Below are positions 24,744-33,434 of a DNA stretch of 44,244 nucleotides, piece after piece (within the stretch, counting starts at the first letter, position 1; each line of letters opens with the position of its first letter). Source of the DNA: an uncultured Lachnospiraceae bacterium (lineage in GTDB: Bacteria > Bacillota > Clostridia > Lachnospirales > Lachnospiraceae). The position numbers and the translations under genes are program-made. Where the stretch lies: the NCBI GenBank assembly GCA_910587045.1, contig CAJULG010000009.1:1-44244 (forward strand), given 5' to 3'. The notes under the pieces are model-generated. The model had not been told where the DNA came from, did no database searches, and saw only the letters and a list, made by a program, of their open reading frames with translations.

Positions 24744-26384
24744 ATGATAAGTGCAGTAAATATTACATTAAGATTAGGAAAGAAGGCATTATTTGAAGAT
24801 GTGAACATTAAGTTCACACCGGGAAACTGTTATGGACTGATTGGTGCCAACGGAGCCGGAAAATCAACGTTTCTTAAGATATTATCCGGAGAACTGGAAC
24901 CGACGAAGGGCGAGATCATTATGGATCCGGGCGAACGGTTATCCGTATTAAAGCAGGATCACTTCCAGTATGATGCGTTTTCTGTAATGGATACAGTGAT
25001 CATGGGCAATCAGCGCCTTTATGAGATCATGAAGGAAAAGGATGCGATCTATGCCAAGGAGGATTTTACGGATGAAGATGGCGTAAAGGCTGCTGAACTG
25101 GAAGGCGAATTTGCGACCATGAACGGCTGGGAAGCAGAGGCGGATGCAGCTACTTTGTTAAATGGTCTGGGGATCGAAACCGAACTCCATGATAAGATGA
25201 TGAATGAGATCCCTCCGGCACAGAAGGTCAAGATTCTGCTTGCCCAGGCATTATTCGGCAACCCGGATGTTCTTTTACTGGACGAGCCGACCAACCATCT
25301 GGATCTGGATGCCATTGCCTGGCTGGAAGAGTTCCTGATCAATTTTGATAATACGGTGATCGTAGTTTCACATGACCGCTATTTCCTGAACAAGGTTTGT
25401 ACGCATACGGCAGATGTGGATTACGGAAAGATACAGCTTTATGCCGGTAATTATGATTTCTGGTATGAATCCAGTCAGTTAATGATCAAGCAACAGAAAG
25501 AAGCAAACAAGAAGAAGGAAGAAAAGATCAAGGAACTGCAGGAATTTATACAGCGGTTCTCTGCCAATGCCTCCAAATCAAAGCAGGCAACATCAAGGAA
25601 ACGGGCCCTGGAGAAGATTGAATTAGACGATATCCGTCCGTCAAGCCGGAAATATCCGTATATTGATTTTCGTCCGAACCGGGAGATCGGTAATGAGGTT
25701 CTGACAGTTGAGAAGTTATCTAAGACTGTGGATGGAGTGAAGGTGCTGGATAATATTTCCTTTACGATCAACCGGGATGATAAGGTTGCATTTGTAGGGC
25801 CCAATACAGTCGCTACCACAACCCTGTTTCAGATACTGGCAGGAGAACTGGAGCCGGATGAGGGGAATTATAAATGGGGTGTGACTACCTCTCAGGGATA
25901 TTTTCCAAAAGATTTTAATAAGGAGTTTGAGAATGATTATGTGATCGTGGACTGGCTGACCCAGTATTCAGAAGAGAAGGATGCGACCTATGTCCGCGGC
26001 TTCCTGGGCAGGATGCTGTTTGCCGGTGAGGACGGCGTGAAGAAGGTAAAGGTGCTTTCCGGAGGAGAGAAGGTAAGATGCCTGCTGTCAAAACTGATGA
26101 TCATGGGCTCCAACGTATTGATCCTGGATGAGCCGACGAATCATCTGGATATGGAATCCATCACTGCGTTGAACAATGGAATGATGAAGTTCCCTGGCGT
26201 GATATTATTCGCATCGCAGGATCATCAGCTTCTGGAAACTACCGCTAACCGGATCATGGAGCTGACCAATACCGGACTCATCGATAAGCAGACCACCTAT
26301 GATGAATACCTTGCCAACGATGAACTGGCGAGAAAACGTCAGGTAATGAACCTGGAGATTCCGGATGGTGATACAGAAGAATAA
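24744..26384 (+). CDS. ABC-F family ATPase (YbiT-like), with one composite ATP site degenerate
   Basis: 546 residues, two ABC domains and a linker (about 235-300), no membrane helices. NBD1 has an intact Walker A (GANGAGKST, about 34-42), Walker B LLLDEPTNHLD, and H-loop VVSHDRY, but its signature position reads IPPAQK (156-161) instead of LSGGQ. NBD2 has an intact signature VLSGGEKVR and Walker B LILDEPTNHLD, but its Walker A reads GPNTVATTT (352-360, Thr358 in place of the catalytic Lys) and its H-loop is ASQDH (Gln492 for His). ABC-F proteins act at the ribosome E site. Close clostridial relatives, from memory, already have relaxed motifs at the second site; here they are further decayed. 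It ends with a strong terminator. Confidence 0.93.
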   Translation: MISAVNITLRLGKKALFEDVNIKFTPGNCYGLIGANGAGKSTFLKILSGELEPTKGEIIMDPGERLSVLKQDHFQYDAFSVMDTVIMGNQRLYEIMKEKDAIYAKEDFTDEDGVKAAELEGEFATMNGWEAEADAATLLNGLGIETELHDKMMNEIPPAQKVKILLAQALFGNPDVLLLDEPTNHLDLDAIAWLEEFLINFDNTVIVVSHDRYFLNKVCTHTADVDYGKIQLYAGNYDFWYESSQLMIKQQKEANKKKEEKIKELQEFIQRFSANASKSKQATSRKRALEKIELDDIRPSSRKYPYIDFRPNREIGNEVLTVEKLSKTVDGVKVLDNISFTINRDDKVAFVGPNTVATTTLFQILAGELEPDEGNYKWGVTTSQGYFPKDFNKEFENDYVIVDWLTQYSEEKDATYVRGFLGRMLFAGEDGVKKVKVLSGGEKVRCLLSKLMIMGSNVLILDEPTNHLDMESITALNNGMMKFPGVILFASQDHQLLETTANRIMELTNTGLIDKQTTYDEYLANDELARKRQVMNLEIPDGDTEE

Positions 26385-26411
26385 AAGCACGCGGATATGG
26401 TAAATATGTAC

Positions 26412-26449
26412 AAAAAAAGAGGAGGGAAAAATGTCCTTCCTCTTTTTTT
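26412..26449 (+). terminator. Rho-independent terminator of the ABC-F gene
   Basis: AAAAAAAGAGGA pairs with TCCTCTTTTTTT around a 14-base loop that itself has a short GGA/TCC pairing. Confidence 0.85.
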
Positions 26450-26830
26450 GCAAAAAATTGTGCAATATTTATGATAACCTATCAGAAAAGCGGAGAAAAA
26501 ATAAGAGGATTTGAACAAAAAAACTTTTGTAACATTTTTGAAAAAAATATGAAAAATACAGTGAGAAAGTAAATGAAAACACTGTATTGAAAATACGAGA
26601 TGTCAGAAAAGACAGCAAATGACGAAAAAATATGCATAAAGTTGCGCAGAAAAGAAAATAGGCAGAGAACTAAAAGAAAACCGTGTGAATTATTGGAATG
26701 CATTTAAAAATTTTGAAAAAAATATTTGAAAAAATGGACAAAGAAATGCGAAAAAGGGCAATTTCTTAAAAAAATACGGCAAAAAATCATGCTGAGATGT
26801 GCAATGAACATAAATAATCCAAAAAAAGAC
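26450..26830 (+). other. AT-rich, A-tract-laden gene-free stretch upstream of the sugar importer
   Basis: About 380 bases dominated by phased A and T runs. One 9-base inverted repeat (AATACAGTG at 26555-26563 with CACTGTATT at 26580-26588) is present. Short open frames on both strands (for example 26726-26959) lack ribosome binding sites and look like chance. The A-tracts could act as an UP element or bent DNA for the promoter at 26831, or bind a regulator. Confidence 0.5.
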
Positions 26831-26859
26831 TTGCTAAATTGTTCACTATGTCCTATAAT
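26831..26859 (+). promoter_or_regulatory. Promoter of the sugar ABC importer operon
   Basis: TTGCTA, a 17-base spacer, then TATAAT. A leader of about 150 bases follows, starting with the hairpin GTTGC-AAAG-GCAAC at 26872-26885. No riboswitch class is recognised. Confidence 0.7.
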
Positions 26860-27015
26860 CATAACTGTAGAGTTGCAAAGGCAACGAATATCATTAGTCG
26901 GAACCGGAGCATTAGGATTTAGACGAGACTACATAAATTACATATGGAATCGAATTTGAGTCAGGATGAACCAATGACGACTAACACACACACATTTTTA
27001 AAGGAGGGTTTTTTC

Positions 27016-28434
27016 GTGAAAAAATTCAAGAAAGTTTTAGCGTTATCCTTAGCAGCAGCTATGGGATTATCGCTGGTAGCTTGTAATGGCGATGCCAACA
27101 CCACTACATCAGCATCTGGTGGAGACGACACTACAGCAGCAGATGATCAGAGCACTGATGAGCAGAAGCCTTCAGGCGGCGGAGATTTCTACATTTATGT
27201 ATGGAATGATGAGTTTCCAAAGTTGATGGCAAACTATATGCCGGGCTTTACTGCAAACTCTGATATGACTGGCGGTACTATGGAAGATGGAACGAACATC
27301 CACTTCGTAACCAACGAGTCTAAGGACATGAAGTATCAGACAGAGCTGGATAAGGCATTACAGGGCGGCTCACCGGTTGATATGTTCCTGGTAGAGGCTG
27401 ACTATGCAACCAAGTATACATCTGCTGAGGCAGGCGTTGCTATGGATGTTAAGGATGTAGGTCTTACCGATGATGATCTGGCTAATATGTATTCTTATGC
27501 TAAGAACGTTGTAACTGATACCAACGGTGTTACAAGAGGTGTATCATGGCAGGCAACCCCTGGTTTCTTCGCTTACAGAAAGGATATTGCTCAGGAAGTA
27601 TTAGGCGTATCTGACAGTGCAGATGTTCAGGCTAAGATCAGCAACTGGGATGACTTTACAGCAGTTGCAAAGCAGATGAAGGATAAGGGTTACTACATGG
27701 TATCTGATTATGCCGAGGGCTCTCGTAACTTCAACGCTAAGCGTTCTACCCCTTGGGTAAAGGACAATGTAGTTTCTGTTCCGAAGGAAGTTGATGAGTG
27801 GACAGATATGGCTAAGAGCTGGAGTGATAATGGTTACATGCATGGCGGTAGCGTTTTTGCTGGTGACGGCGAGTGGGGCGCTGACATGAAGGAAGATGGT
27901 AAGGCATTTGGTTACTTCGCTTGTACCTGGTACCTGAACTTCTCCATGAAGCCACAGGTTACTGCTGATCCTACTTCAGAGGATTACAAGTGGGGCGTAT
28001 GCCAGGGACCTTCAGCTTGGTACTGGGGTGGTACATGGATCTGTGCTAGCGCAACCTGTACTAACACACAGTTGGCATATGATATTATGTACAGCATGAC
28101 CTGTGATGTAGACATCATGAAGGAAATTGCTTCTAAGGAATTGAACTTTGCTAACAACAAGAAGGCTATGGAAGAATTCGCTAAGGAATTCACAGGAAAT
28201 GAGACCTTCGACTGGTTAGACTTTGGCGAAGATAACTACTTCTCAATGTGCGTAGAGTTCGCTGATGCAATCGAAGTTGATGTTAACATGATGACCCAGT
28301 ACGATCAGATCATTGAGACCTATCAGAACTATGCTAACGAGTACTTCGCTGGCTCTATCGATAAGGAGACCATGCTGGATAACTTCTATACAGAAGTTAC
28401 TGAGAAGTATCAGGAATTATCTAGGCCAGAATAA
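27016..28434 (+). CDS. Sugar ABC transporter substrate-binding lipoprotein (GTG start)
   Basis: 472 residues from GTG at 27016, with AAGGAGGG at 27001-27008; longer readings have no such site. A lipoprotein signal peptide ends in LSLVAC, with Cys about residue 20 as the lipidated residue, followed by a Thr/Ser/Asp linker. The mature part starts FYIYVWNDEFPKL and resembles family 1 sugar-binding proteins (MsmE/MalE type), rich in Trp and Tyr. It captures a sugar or oligosaccharide outside the membrane for the two permeases downstream. Codon use is visibly biased (many GCT, AAC, TAC, GGT), unlike its neighbours, which suggests very high expression. The sugar cannot be told. Confidence 0.92.
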   Translation: MKKFKKVLALSLAAAMGLSLVACNGDANTTTSASGGDDTTAADDQSTDEQKPSGGGDFYIYVWNDEFPKLMANYMPGFTANSDMTGGTMEDGTNIHFVTNESKDMKYQTELDKALQGGSPVDMFLVEADYATKYTSAEAGVAMDVKDVGLTDDDLANMYSYAKNVVTDTNGVTRGVSWQATPGFFAYRKDIAQEVLGVSDSADVQAKISNWDDFTAVAKQMKDKGYYMVSDYAEGSRNFNAKRSTPWVKDNVVSVPKEVDEWTDMAKSWSDNGYMHGGSVFAGDGEWGADMKEDGKAFGYFACTWYLNFSMKPQVTADPTSEDYKWGVCQGPSAWYWGGTWICASATCTNTQLAYDIMYSMTCDVDIMKEIASKELNFANNKKAMEEFAKEFTGNETFDWLDFGEDNYFSMCVEFADAIEVDVNMMTQYDQIIETYQNYANEYFAGSIDKETMLDNFYTEVTEKYQELSRPE

Positions 28435-28470
28435 GAACTCATACATTTGAGTATTGGTATAGTCTTTTAG

Positions 28471-28504
28471 AACGTGCCTGTCTTGTGGGGCAGGCACGTT
28501 TTTT
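28471..28504 (+). terminator. Intercistronic hairpin between binding protein and permeases
   Basis: A perfect 10-base-pair stem (AACGTGCCTG and complement) is followed by TTTT. Such hairpins after importer binding-protein genes let part of the transcripts stop, or stabilise the upstream message, so that binding protein exceeds permease. Confidence 0.85.
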
Positions 28505-28550
28505 GACTCTAAATGCAAGCAAGGATTATATATGTGAGGTGAGAAATAAT

Positions 28551-29456
28551 ATGGCAGCAGCTAAAAAGAGTAAAGTTGTTAGTTATACAAAGTGGGGTTA
28601 CATATTCTTAATACCATTTTTTCTCGTATATTGCGTATTTTCACTGGTTCCATTGATTACTACAATCTATCGGAGCTTTTTTGAAATGTATCTGTCTGGT
28701 TTGTCCCAGGTGGGTCCGAACTGGGTAGGTTTTGAGAATTTCGCTTATATTTTCTCGGGTGATCTGCCTAAGTATTTTGGAAATACGATGATTATGTGGA
28801 TATTAGGATTTGTACCACAGATTTTAGTTTCGTTATTATTAGGTGTCTGGTTTGCGGATAACCAGATCCGGTTAAAGGGAGAGCAGTTCTTTAAGACTGT
28901 GATCTATCTGCCGAATGTCATTATGGCAGCAGCATTCTCCATGTTGTTCTTCCAATTATTTGGTAATGCCGGTGTAGTTAACGGTATAATCGAGAGCCTC
29001 GGAGGGGAAACGGTGAAGTTTCTGGAGATGACCTGGGGGGTTCGTGGCGTTGTTGGTCTGATGAACTTCCTGATGTGGTTTGGTAATACCACGATCATGC
29101 TGATGGCAGGTATTATGGGTATTGATACTTCTCTGTTTGAAGCAGCGAATGTGGACGGTGCTACCTCGATGCAGGTATTCACCAAGATTACCATGCCACT
29201 GCTGAAGCCGATTTTCTTATACACGTTCATTACTTCTATGATCGGTGGTTTACAGATGTTCGATGTACCGCAGATATTGACAGCCGGTATGGGTAGTCCG
29301 AACCGGAATTCCATGACCATGATCATGTGGCTGAATAACTTCCTGGTACAGAGGAATTACGGACGTGCAGGTGCATTGTCAGTTATTTTGTTTATTGTTA
29401 CAGGTGTTTTGAGCTTCATCGTGTTCCGCTTGAACACGAGAGGTGACGAGTATTAG
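28551..29456 (+). CDS. Sugar ABC transporter permease, MsmF/MalF-like
   Basis: 301 residues from the ATG at 28551 with GAGGTGAG; an apparent start at 28485 lies inside the upstream terminator. Six membrane helices are expected, starting with one at about residues 15-40. The cytosolic EAA loop reads EAANVDGATSMQVFTKITMP (about 200-219), the docking site for the ATPase. It pairs with the permease immediately downstream (17-base gap). No ATPase gene is present, so a shared MsmX/MsmK-type ATPase encoded elsewhere probably powers the system. Confidence 0.92.
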   Translation: MAAAKKSKVVSYTKWGYIFLIPFFLVYCVFSLVPLITTIYRSFFEMYLSGLSQVGPNWVGFENFAYIFSGDLPKYFGNTMIMWILGFVPQILVSLLLGVWFADNQIRLKGEQFFKTVIYLPNVIMAAAFSMLFFQLFGNAGVVNGIIESLGGETVKFLEMTWGVRGVVGLMNFLMWFGNTTIMLMAGIMGIDTSLFEAANVDGATSMQVFTKITMPLLKPIFLYTFITSMIGGLQMFDVPQILTAGMGSPNRNSMTMIMWLNNFLVQRNYGRAGALSVILFIVTGVLSFIVFRLNTRGDEY

Positions 29457-29473
29457 AAGGGAGGAGTAAAGAA

Positions 29474-30349
29474 ATGGCTAAGCAAAATACTCAGGCGAGC
29501 TATCATGCTCATATAAAACGGAAGAAGATAATACGCTATATCGTTCTTATCTTTTTAGCAATTCTTTGTATATTCCCGTTCTATATACTGATCATCAATT
29601 CAACGCATTTCACAGATAAGATCGCAGGCGGCGGTATGCTGGTGCTTCCGGGTGGATGGTTCGGTAAGAACTTTATGAACCTTCTGAACGACGGTACGAT
29701 ACCGGTATTCCGTGGATTACTGAATTCCATGCTGATCGCGGTCGGCATGGCAGCGCTGACTACTTACTTTTCAGCACTGACTGCATATTCTGTGCATGCA
29801 TATGATTTTCCGGGCAGAAAGGCAGTTCAGACCTTTATTCTGGCAATCATGATGATTCCAAGTCAGGTTACTGCACTCGGTTTCGTCGATTTGATGGAAA
29901 CGTTCGGATTATTGAACAATTATATTCCGTTGATCGTACCATCCATCGCAGCTCCGGTCGTTTATTTCTTCATGCTGCAGTATATGCAGGGAGCGTTACC
30001 ATTGGAGATTGTGGAAGCGGCAAGAATCGACGGTTCCAATGAGTTCAGAACCTTTAATACCATTGTACTTCCAATCATGAAGCCGGCAATGGCGGTTCAG
30101 GCAATCTTTGCATTTGTAACAAGCTGGAATAATTACTTCACACCGAACCTGATCATTTCCAGCCAGCGGACGGATTTGTGGACGCTTCCGATCGTTATCG
30201 CGACCCTGCGTAACGCAAACTTCCTGTCCTTTGACTTAGGTAAGATTTATATGGCAATGTTTATGGCCATCATCCCTGTTGTTATCGTATACCTGATTCT
30301 TTCCAGATATATTATCCAGGGTGTTGCTGTAGGTAGTGTTAAGGGTTAA
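29474..30349 (+). CDS. Sugar ABC transporter permease, MsmG/MalG-like
   Basis: 291 residues; GGGAGGAG lies before the ATG. Six helices, and an EAA loop EAARIDGSNEFRTFNTIVLP (about 180-199) typical of the MalG side. The last residues (VAVGSVKG) match the family's usual C-terminus, which reaches into the ATPase dimer. It forms the heterodimeric channel with the preceding permease. Confidence 0.93.
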   Translation: MAKQNTQASYHAHIKRKKIIRYIVLIFLAILCIFPFYILIINSTHFTDKIAGGGMLVLPGGWFGKNFMNLLNDGTIPVFRGLLNSMLIAVGMAALTTYFSALTAYSVHAYDFPGRKAVQTFILAIMMIPSQVTALGFVDLMETFGLLNNYIPLIVPSIAAPVVYFFMLQYMQGALPLEIVEAARIDGSNEFRTFNTIVLPIMKPAMAVQAIFAFVTSWNNYFTPNLIISSQRTDLWTLPIVIATLRNANFLSFDLGKIYMAMFMAIIPVVIVYLILSRYIIQGVAVGSVKG

Positions 30350-30384
30350 TCCCGTTAACAAAACTGCATATTATTTTCACGTTC

Positions 30385-30406
30385 GAGCAGGCATTCGTGC
30401 CTGCTC
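30385..30406 (+). terminator. Hairpin at the end of the sugar importer operon
   Basis: GAGCAGGCA-TTCG-TGCCTGCTC, a perfect 9-base-pair stem with a stable UUCG loop, 35 bases after the permease stop. The T run after it is broken (CTTGTG), so termination strength is uncertain. Confidence 0.7.
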
Positions 30407-30434
30407 TTGTGACATTTAAAAGATAAAAAGAGGG

Positions 30435-30464
30435 TTTTCAAAAAAAATGTAGAATATTTAAAAT
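30435..30464 (+). promoter_or_regulatory. Possible promoter of the dgt-dnaG-rpoD operon
   Basis: TTTTCA, an 18-base spacer, then TAAAAT, 43 bases before the dgt ATG. Several alternative -10 like hexamers lie in this AT-rich stretch, so the exact element is uncertain. Confidence 0.35.
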
Positions 30465-30507
30465 ATAGGTTATTTGAAGGTAAGAATAAGTATCAGGAGA
30501 GTTACAT

Positions 30508-31602
30508 ATGACGATTCGGGAGAAGCAGGAAGCGTGGGAACGGAAATATTTAAGTAAATATGCATCCTTAAGCTGTGAATCAAGAGGGCGGGATATAGAA
30601 GAACCCCAATGTGATCTGCGGCCCATCTATCAGAGGGACCGGGATCGCATCATTCATTCCAAGTCTTTTCGGCGCCTGAAGGATAAGACACAGGTATTCC
30701 TGTCTCCGGAGGGGGATCATTACCGCACGCGCCTTACACATACGCTGGAGGTATCTCAAAATGCAAGAACGATTGCCAGGGCCTTACGGATCAATGAGGA
30801 TCTGACAGAAGCCATAGCATTGGGGCATGATCTGGGACATACTCCCTTTGGACATGCCGGAGAGCGGGCACTGAGTGCAGCATTATGGAATCTGCTGGAG
30901 ATTCAACTGACAGATGCTGATCTGCAGGGGACGCAGGAGTATCAGGAGCTGCTTTTTAATGGTGATGGAACGCCGAAAGCGATGTTTCATCATAACGAGC
31001 AGAGTATTCGTGTGGTAGAGCGGTTGGAGAAAAAGGGAAAGGGACTGAATCTGACCTGGGAGGTACGGGATGGTATTCGCAATCATCGTTCAGCTGGAGA
31101 ACCCGCTACCATGGAGGGGAAGGTAGTCCGGCTTGCAGATAAGATTGCTTATATCAATCATGATATTGATGATGCTATACGAGCCGGTATCATAGCGGAG
31201 GAGGATTTACCGAAGGCCAGTACCCGGCGGCTTGGAAACAGCACAAGAGACCGGATCAATTCTATGATCCACGATATTGTGACGAATAGTGAAGGCAGGG
31301 ATACGGTCTGTATGTCACAGGAAACTGCGCATGCCATGAATGAATTGCGGGATTTTATGTTTCAGCACGTTTATTTTAACCCCAGGGCAAAGGGAGAGGA
31401 GGTTCGTGCAGAATCTATGATCCGTCAGCTTTTTGAGTATTATTATGAGAATCCGGCTGAATTACCGGAGGAGTATAAGCATATGATAGAAGATCATGAA
31501 AAGACAGAGATCGTGGTATGTGATTATATTGCAGGAATGACAGACAGCTTTGCAGTTCATACCTTTCGTGATCTGTTTGTACCGAAGGCATGGAGAGGAT
31601 AG
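30508..31602 (+). CDS. dgt: dGTP triphosphohydrolase-like HD protein
   Basis: 364 residues after AGGAGAG. Family blocks: RDRDRIIHSKSFRRLKDKTQVF (about 44-65), the metal-binding His in RTRLTHTLEVSQ, the HD motif in GHDLGHTPFGHAGE (about 111-124), HHNEQS, and GKGLNLTWEVRDGI. Such enzymes cut dNTPs to deoxynucleosides and triphosphate, and so control dNTP pools. Between GHAGERAL and HHNEQS there is an extra stretch of about 30 residues (containing LTDADLQGTQEYQELLFNGD) that I do not expect in close relatives. First gene of the macromolecular synthesis operon; dnaG follows 12 bases later. Confidence 0.93.
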   Translation: MTIREKQEAWERKYLSKYASLSCESRGRDIEEPQCDLRPIYQRDRDRIIHSKSFRRLKDKTQVFLSPEGDHYRTRLTHTLEVSQNARTIARALRINEDLTEAIALGHDLGHTPFGHAGERALSAALWNLLEIQLTDADLQGTQEYQELLFNGDGTPKAMFHHNEQSIRVVERLEKKGKGLNLTWEVRDGIRNHRSAGEPATMEGKVVRLADKIAYINHDIDDAIRAGIIAEEDLPKASTRRLGNSTRDRINSMIHDIVTNSEGRDTVCMSQETAHAMNELRDFMFQHVYFNPRAKGEEVRAESMIRQLFEYYYENPAELPEEYKHMIEDHEKTEIVVCDYIAGMTDSFAVHTFRDLFVPKAWRG

Positions 31603-31614
31603 AGGTGGAATGGT

Positions 31615-33402
31615 ATGTTTTATTCAGAAGATTTGGTAGAAGACGTCCGTTCCCGGAATGATATTGTTGATGTGATCAATTCCTATGTCGGCCTGAAGAA
31701 GAAAGGAAATACTTATACTGCATGCTGTCCGTTCCACAATGAGAAGACACCTTCCTTCCATGTGAGTCGGGATAAGCAGTTATATCACTGCTTTGGCTGT
31801 GGAGCAGCGGGAACGGTCTATACCTTTCTACAGCAGTATGAGAATTATACGTTTCCGGAGGCGGTTGAATTCCTGGCAGACAGAGCAGGCATTACGCTCC
31901 CCCGGAGAGAGATGACACTTCAGGAACGACGGGACGCGGACTATAGCAGTGCGTTGAAGGAAGTCAATAAAGCCGCCGCTGGTTACTTTTATTATGCACT
32001 TCGTCAGAAGAATGGTGAGGCAGCAATGCATTATCTTACCGGACGCGGGCTTTCAGAAGAAACGATTCATCGCTTTGGACTGGGATATTCCAATCTGTAC
32101 CGGGATGATCTGTATCAGTATTTAAAGCAGAAGGGATATGATGACAGGCTGTTAATGGATTCCGGACTGGTTCGTTTTGATGAACGACAGGGGGTAACGG
32201 ATGTGTTCTGGAATCGTGTCATGTTTCCGATCATGGATCTGAATGGTAAGGTGATCGGTTTTGGCGGCAGGGTTATGGGAGACGGGCTTCCCAAGTATGT
32301 GAATTCGCAGGAGACCAGGATCTATGAGAAGCGGCGTCATCTTTACGGGTTTCATATCGCAAGGCGTTCCCGTCGTCAGGGCTTTATTCTCTGTGAGGGC
32401 TATATGGATGTGATAGCCATGCATCAGGCAGGCTTTGATAATGCGACCGCTTCCCTTGGAACTGCGTTTACCATACAGCAGGCCATGCTGTTAAAACGGT
32501 ATACGGATAAGGTTTATCTGGCCTATGACAGTGATGGTGCAGGAGTGGCAGCAGCACAGAAAGCGATTCCAATACTTCGGGAGGTGGGAATCTCGGCAAG
32601 AGTGATCAGCCTGGAGCCATATAAGGATCCCGATGAATTTATGAAGAATCTGGGTGCAGATGCATTTGAAGAGCGGATAAAGCAGGCAGAGAGCAGTATC
32701 ATGTTCCAGGTCCGGATTGCTGCAGGCCACTATAACCAGCAGGATCCGGAGAGCAGGACCCGGTTTCAGCAGGAGGCGGTAAAGCTGCTTGCTGTATTAC
32801 AGGATCCCCTGGAACGGGATAATTACATAGAAGCAGTTGCCGGTCAGTATTTTATTGATAAGAAAAAACTGACGGATTCTGTGAACCGGTACGGAAAGTA
32901 TATGACGGAGCAGAAGCAGTATCAGGAGGCGGTAAAAGAGGAAAAGCCACAGGATATCCGAAGGCAGGAACGGGTAAGGCAGCGTAAACAGCAGCCCCAG
33001 CGGTTGCTGCTCACCTGGCTGGTAAATTATCCGAATGAACTGTTTCCGCAGCTGCGGGGCAGGATCGGGCCGGAGGATTTCATGGACCCCCTGTATCAGG
33101 CATTGGCAAATCAGTTATTTCATCAGTATGAGATAAACGGGACTGTGAATCCTGCCGCCATTATCAACCAATATGAAGAAGCGGATCAGCAGGAGCAGGC
33201 GGCATCAATATTACAGACTACCCTGCAGTTGGAACCTTCACCGGAGGATAATTCTATGGTAATTACCGAGATTGTCCGTAAGGTAAAAGAGGAGAGTCTG
33301 CAGCATCAGCTCACGCATCTACAGGATTACAATAAATTGCAGGATATTATCCGGCTAAAGGGTCAGATTTCCGATTGGAATATTTCTCTGACCTGTGGTT
33401 AA
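31615..33402 (+). CDS. dnaG: DNA primase
   Basis: 595 residues. The N-terminal CHC2 zinc finger reads CPFHNEKTPSFHVS and CFGCGAAG; the catalytic core has the YLTGRGLSEETIHRFGLGYS block, RVMFPIMDLNGKVIGFGGR, and the TOPRIM residues EGYMDVIAMHQAG and AYDSDGAG; a C-terminal helicase-binding region follows (about 445-595). It makes RNA primers for lagging-strand synthesis at the replication fork. It lies in the conserved dgt-dnaG-rpoD order, and rpoD begins 32 bases after its stop. Confidence 0.97.
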   Translation: MFYSEDLVEDVRSRNDIVDVINSYVGLKKKGNTYTACCPFHNEKTPSFHVSRDKQLYHCFGCGAAGTVYTFLQQYENYTFPEAVEFLADRAGITLPRREMTLQERRDADYSSALKEVNKAAAGYFYYALRQKNGEAAMHYLTGRGLSEETIHRFGLGYSNLYRDDLYQYLKQKGYDDRLLMDSGLVRFDERQGVTDVFWNRVMFPIMDLNGKVIGFGGRVMGDGLPKYVNSQETRIYEKRRHLYGFHIARRSRRQGFILCEGYMDVIAMHQAGFDNATASLGTAFTIQQAMLLKRYTDKVYLAYDSDGAGVAAAQKAIPILREVGISARVISLEPYKDPDEFMKNLGADAFEERIKQAESSIMFQVRIAAGHYNQQDPESRTRFQQEAVKLLAVLQDPLERDNYIEAVAGQYFIDKKKLTDSVNRYGKYMTEQKQYQEAVKEEKPQDIRRQERVRQRKQQPQRLLLTWLVNYPNELFPQLRGRIGPEDFMDPLYQALANQLFHQYEINGTVNPAAIINQYEEADQQEQAASILQTTLQLEPSPEDNSMVITEIVRKVKEESLQHQLTHLQDYNKLQDIIRLKGQISDWNISLTCG

Positions 33403-33434
33403 AATATGATTATGATATGGAAGGATGGAAAACT

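Noticed and set aside
26726..26959. Plus-strand open frame of 77 residues in the A-rich gap
   Set aside because: It runs through the promoter at 26831-26859, is Lys/Ile-rich from A-tracts, and has no ribosome binding site.
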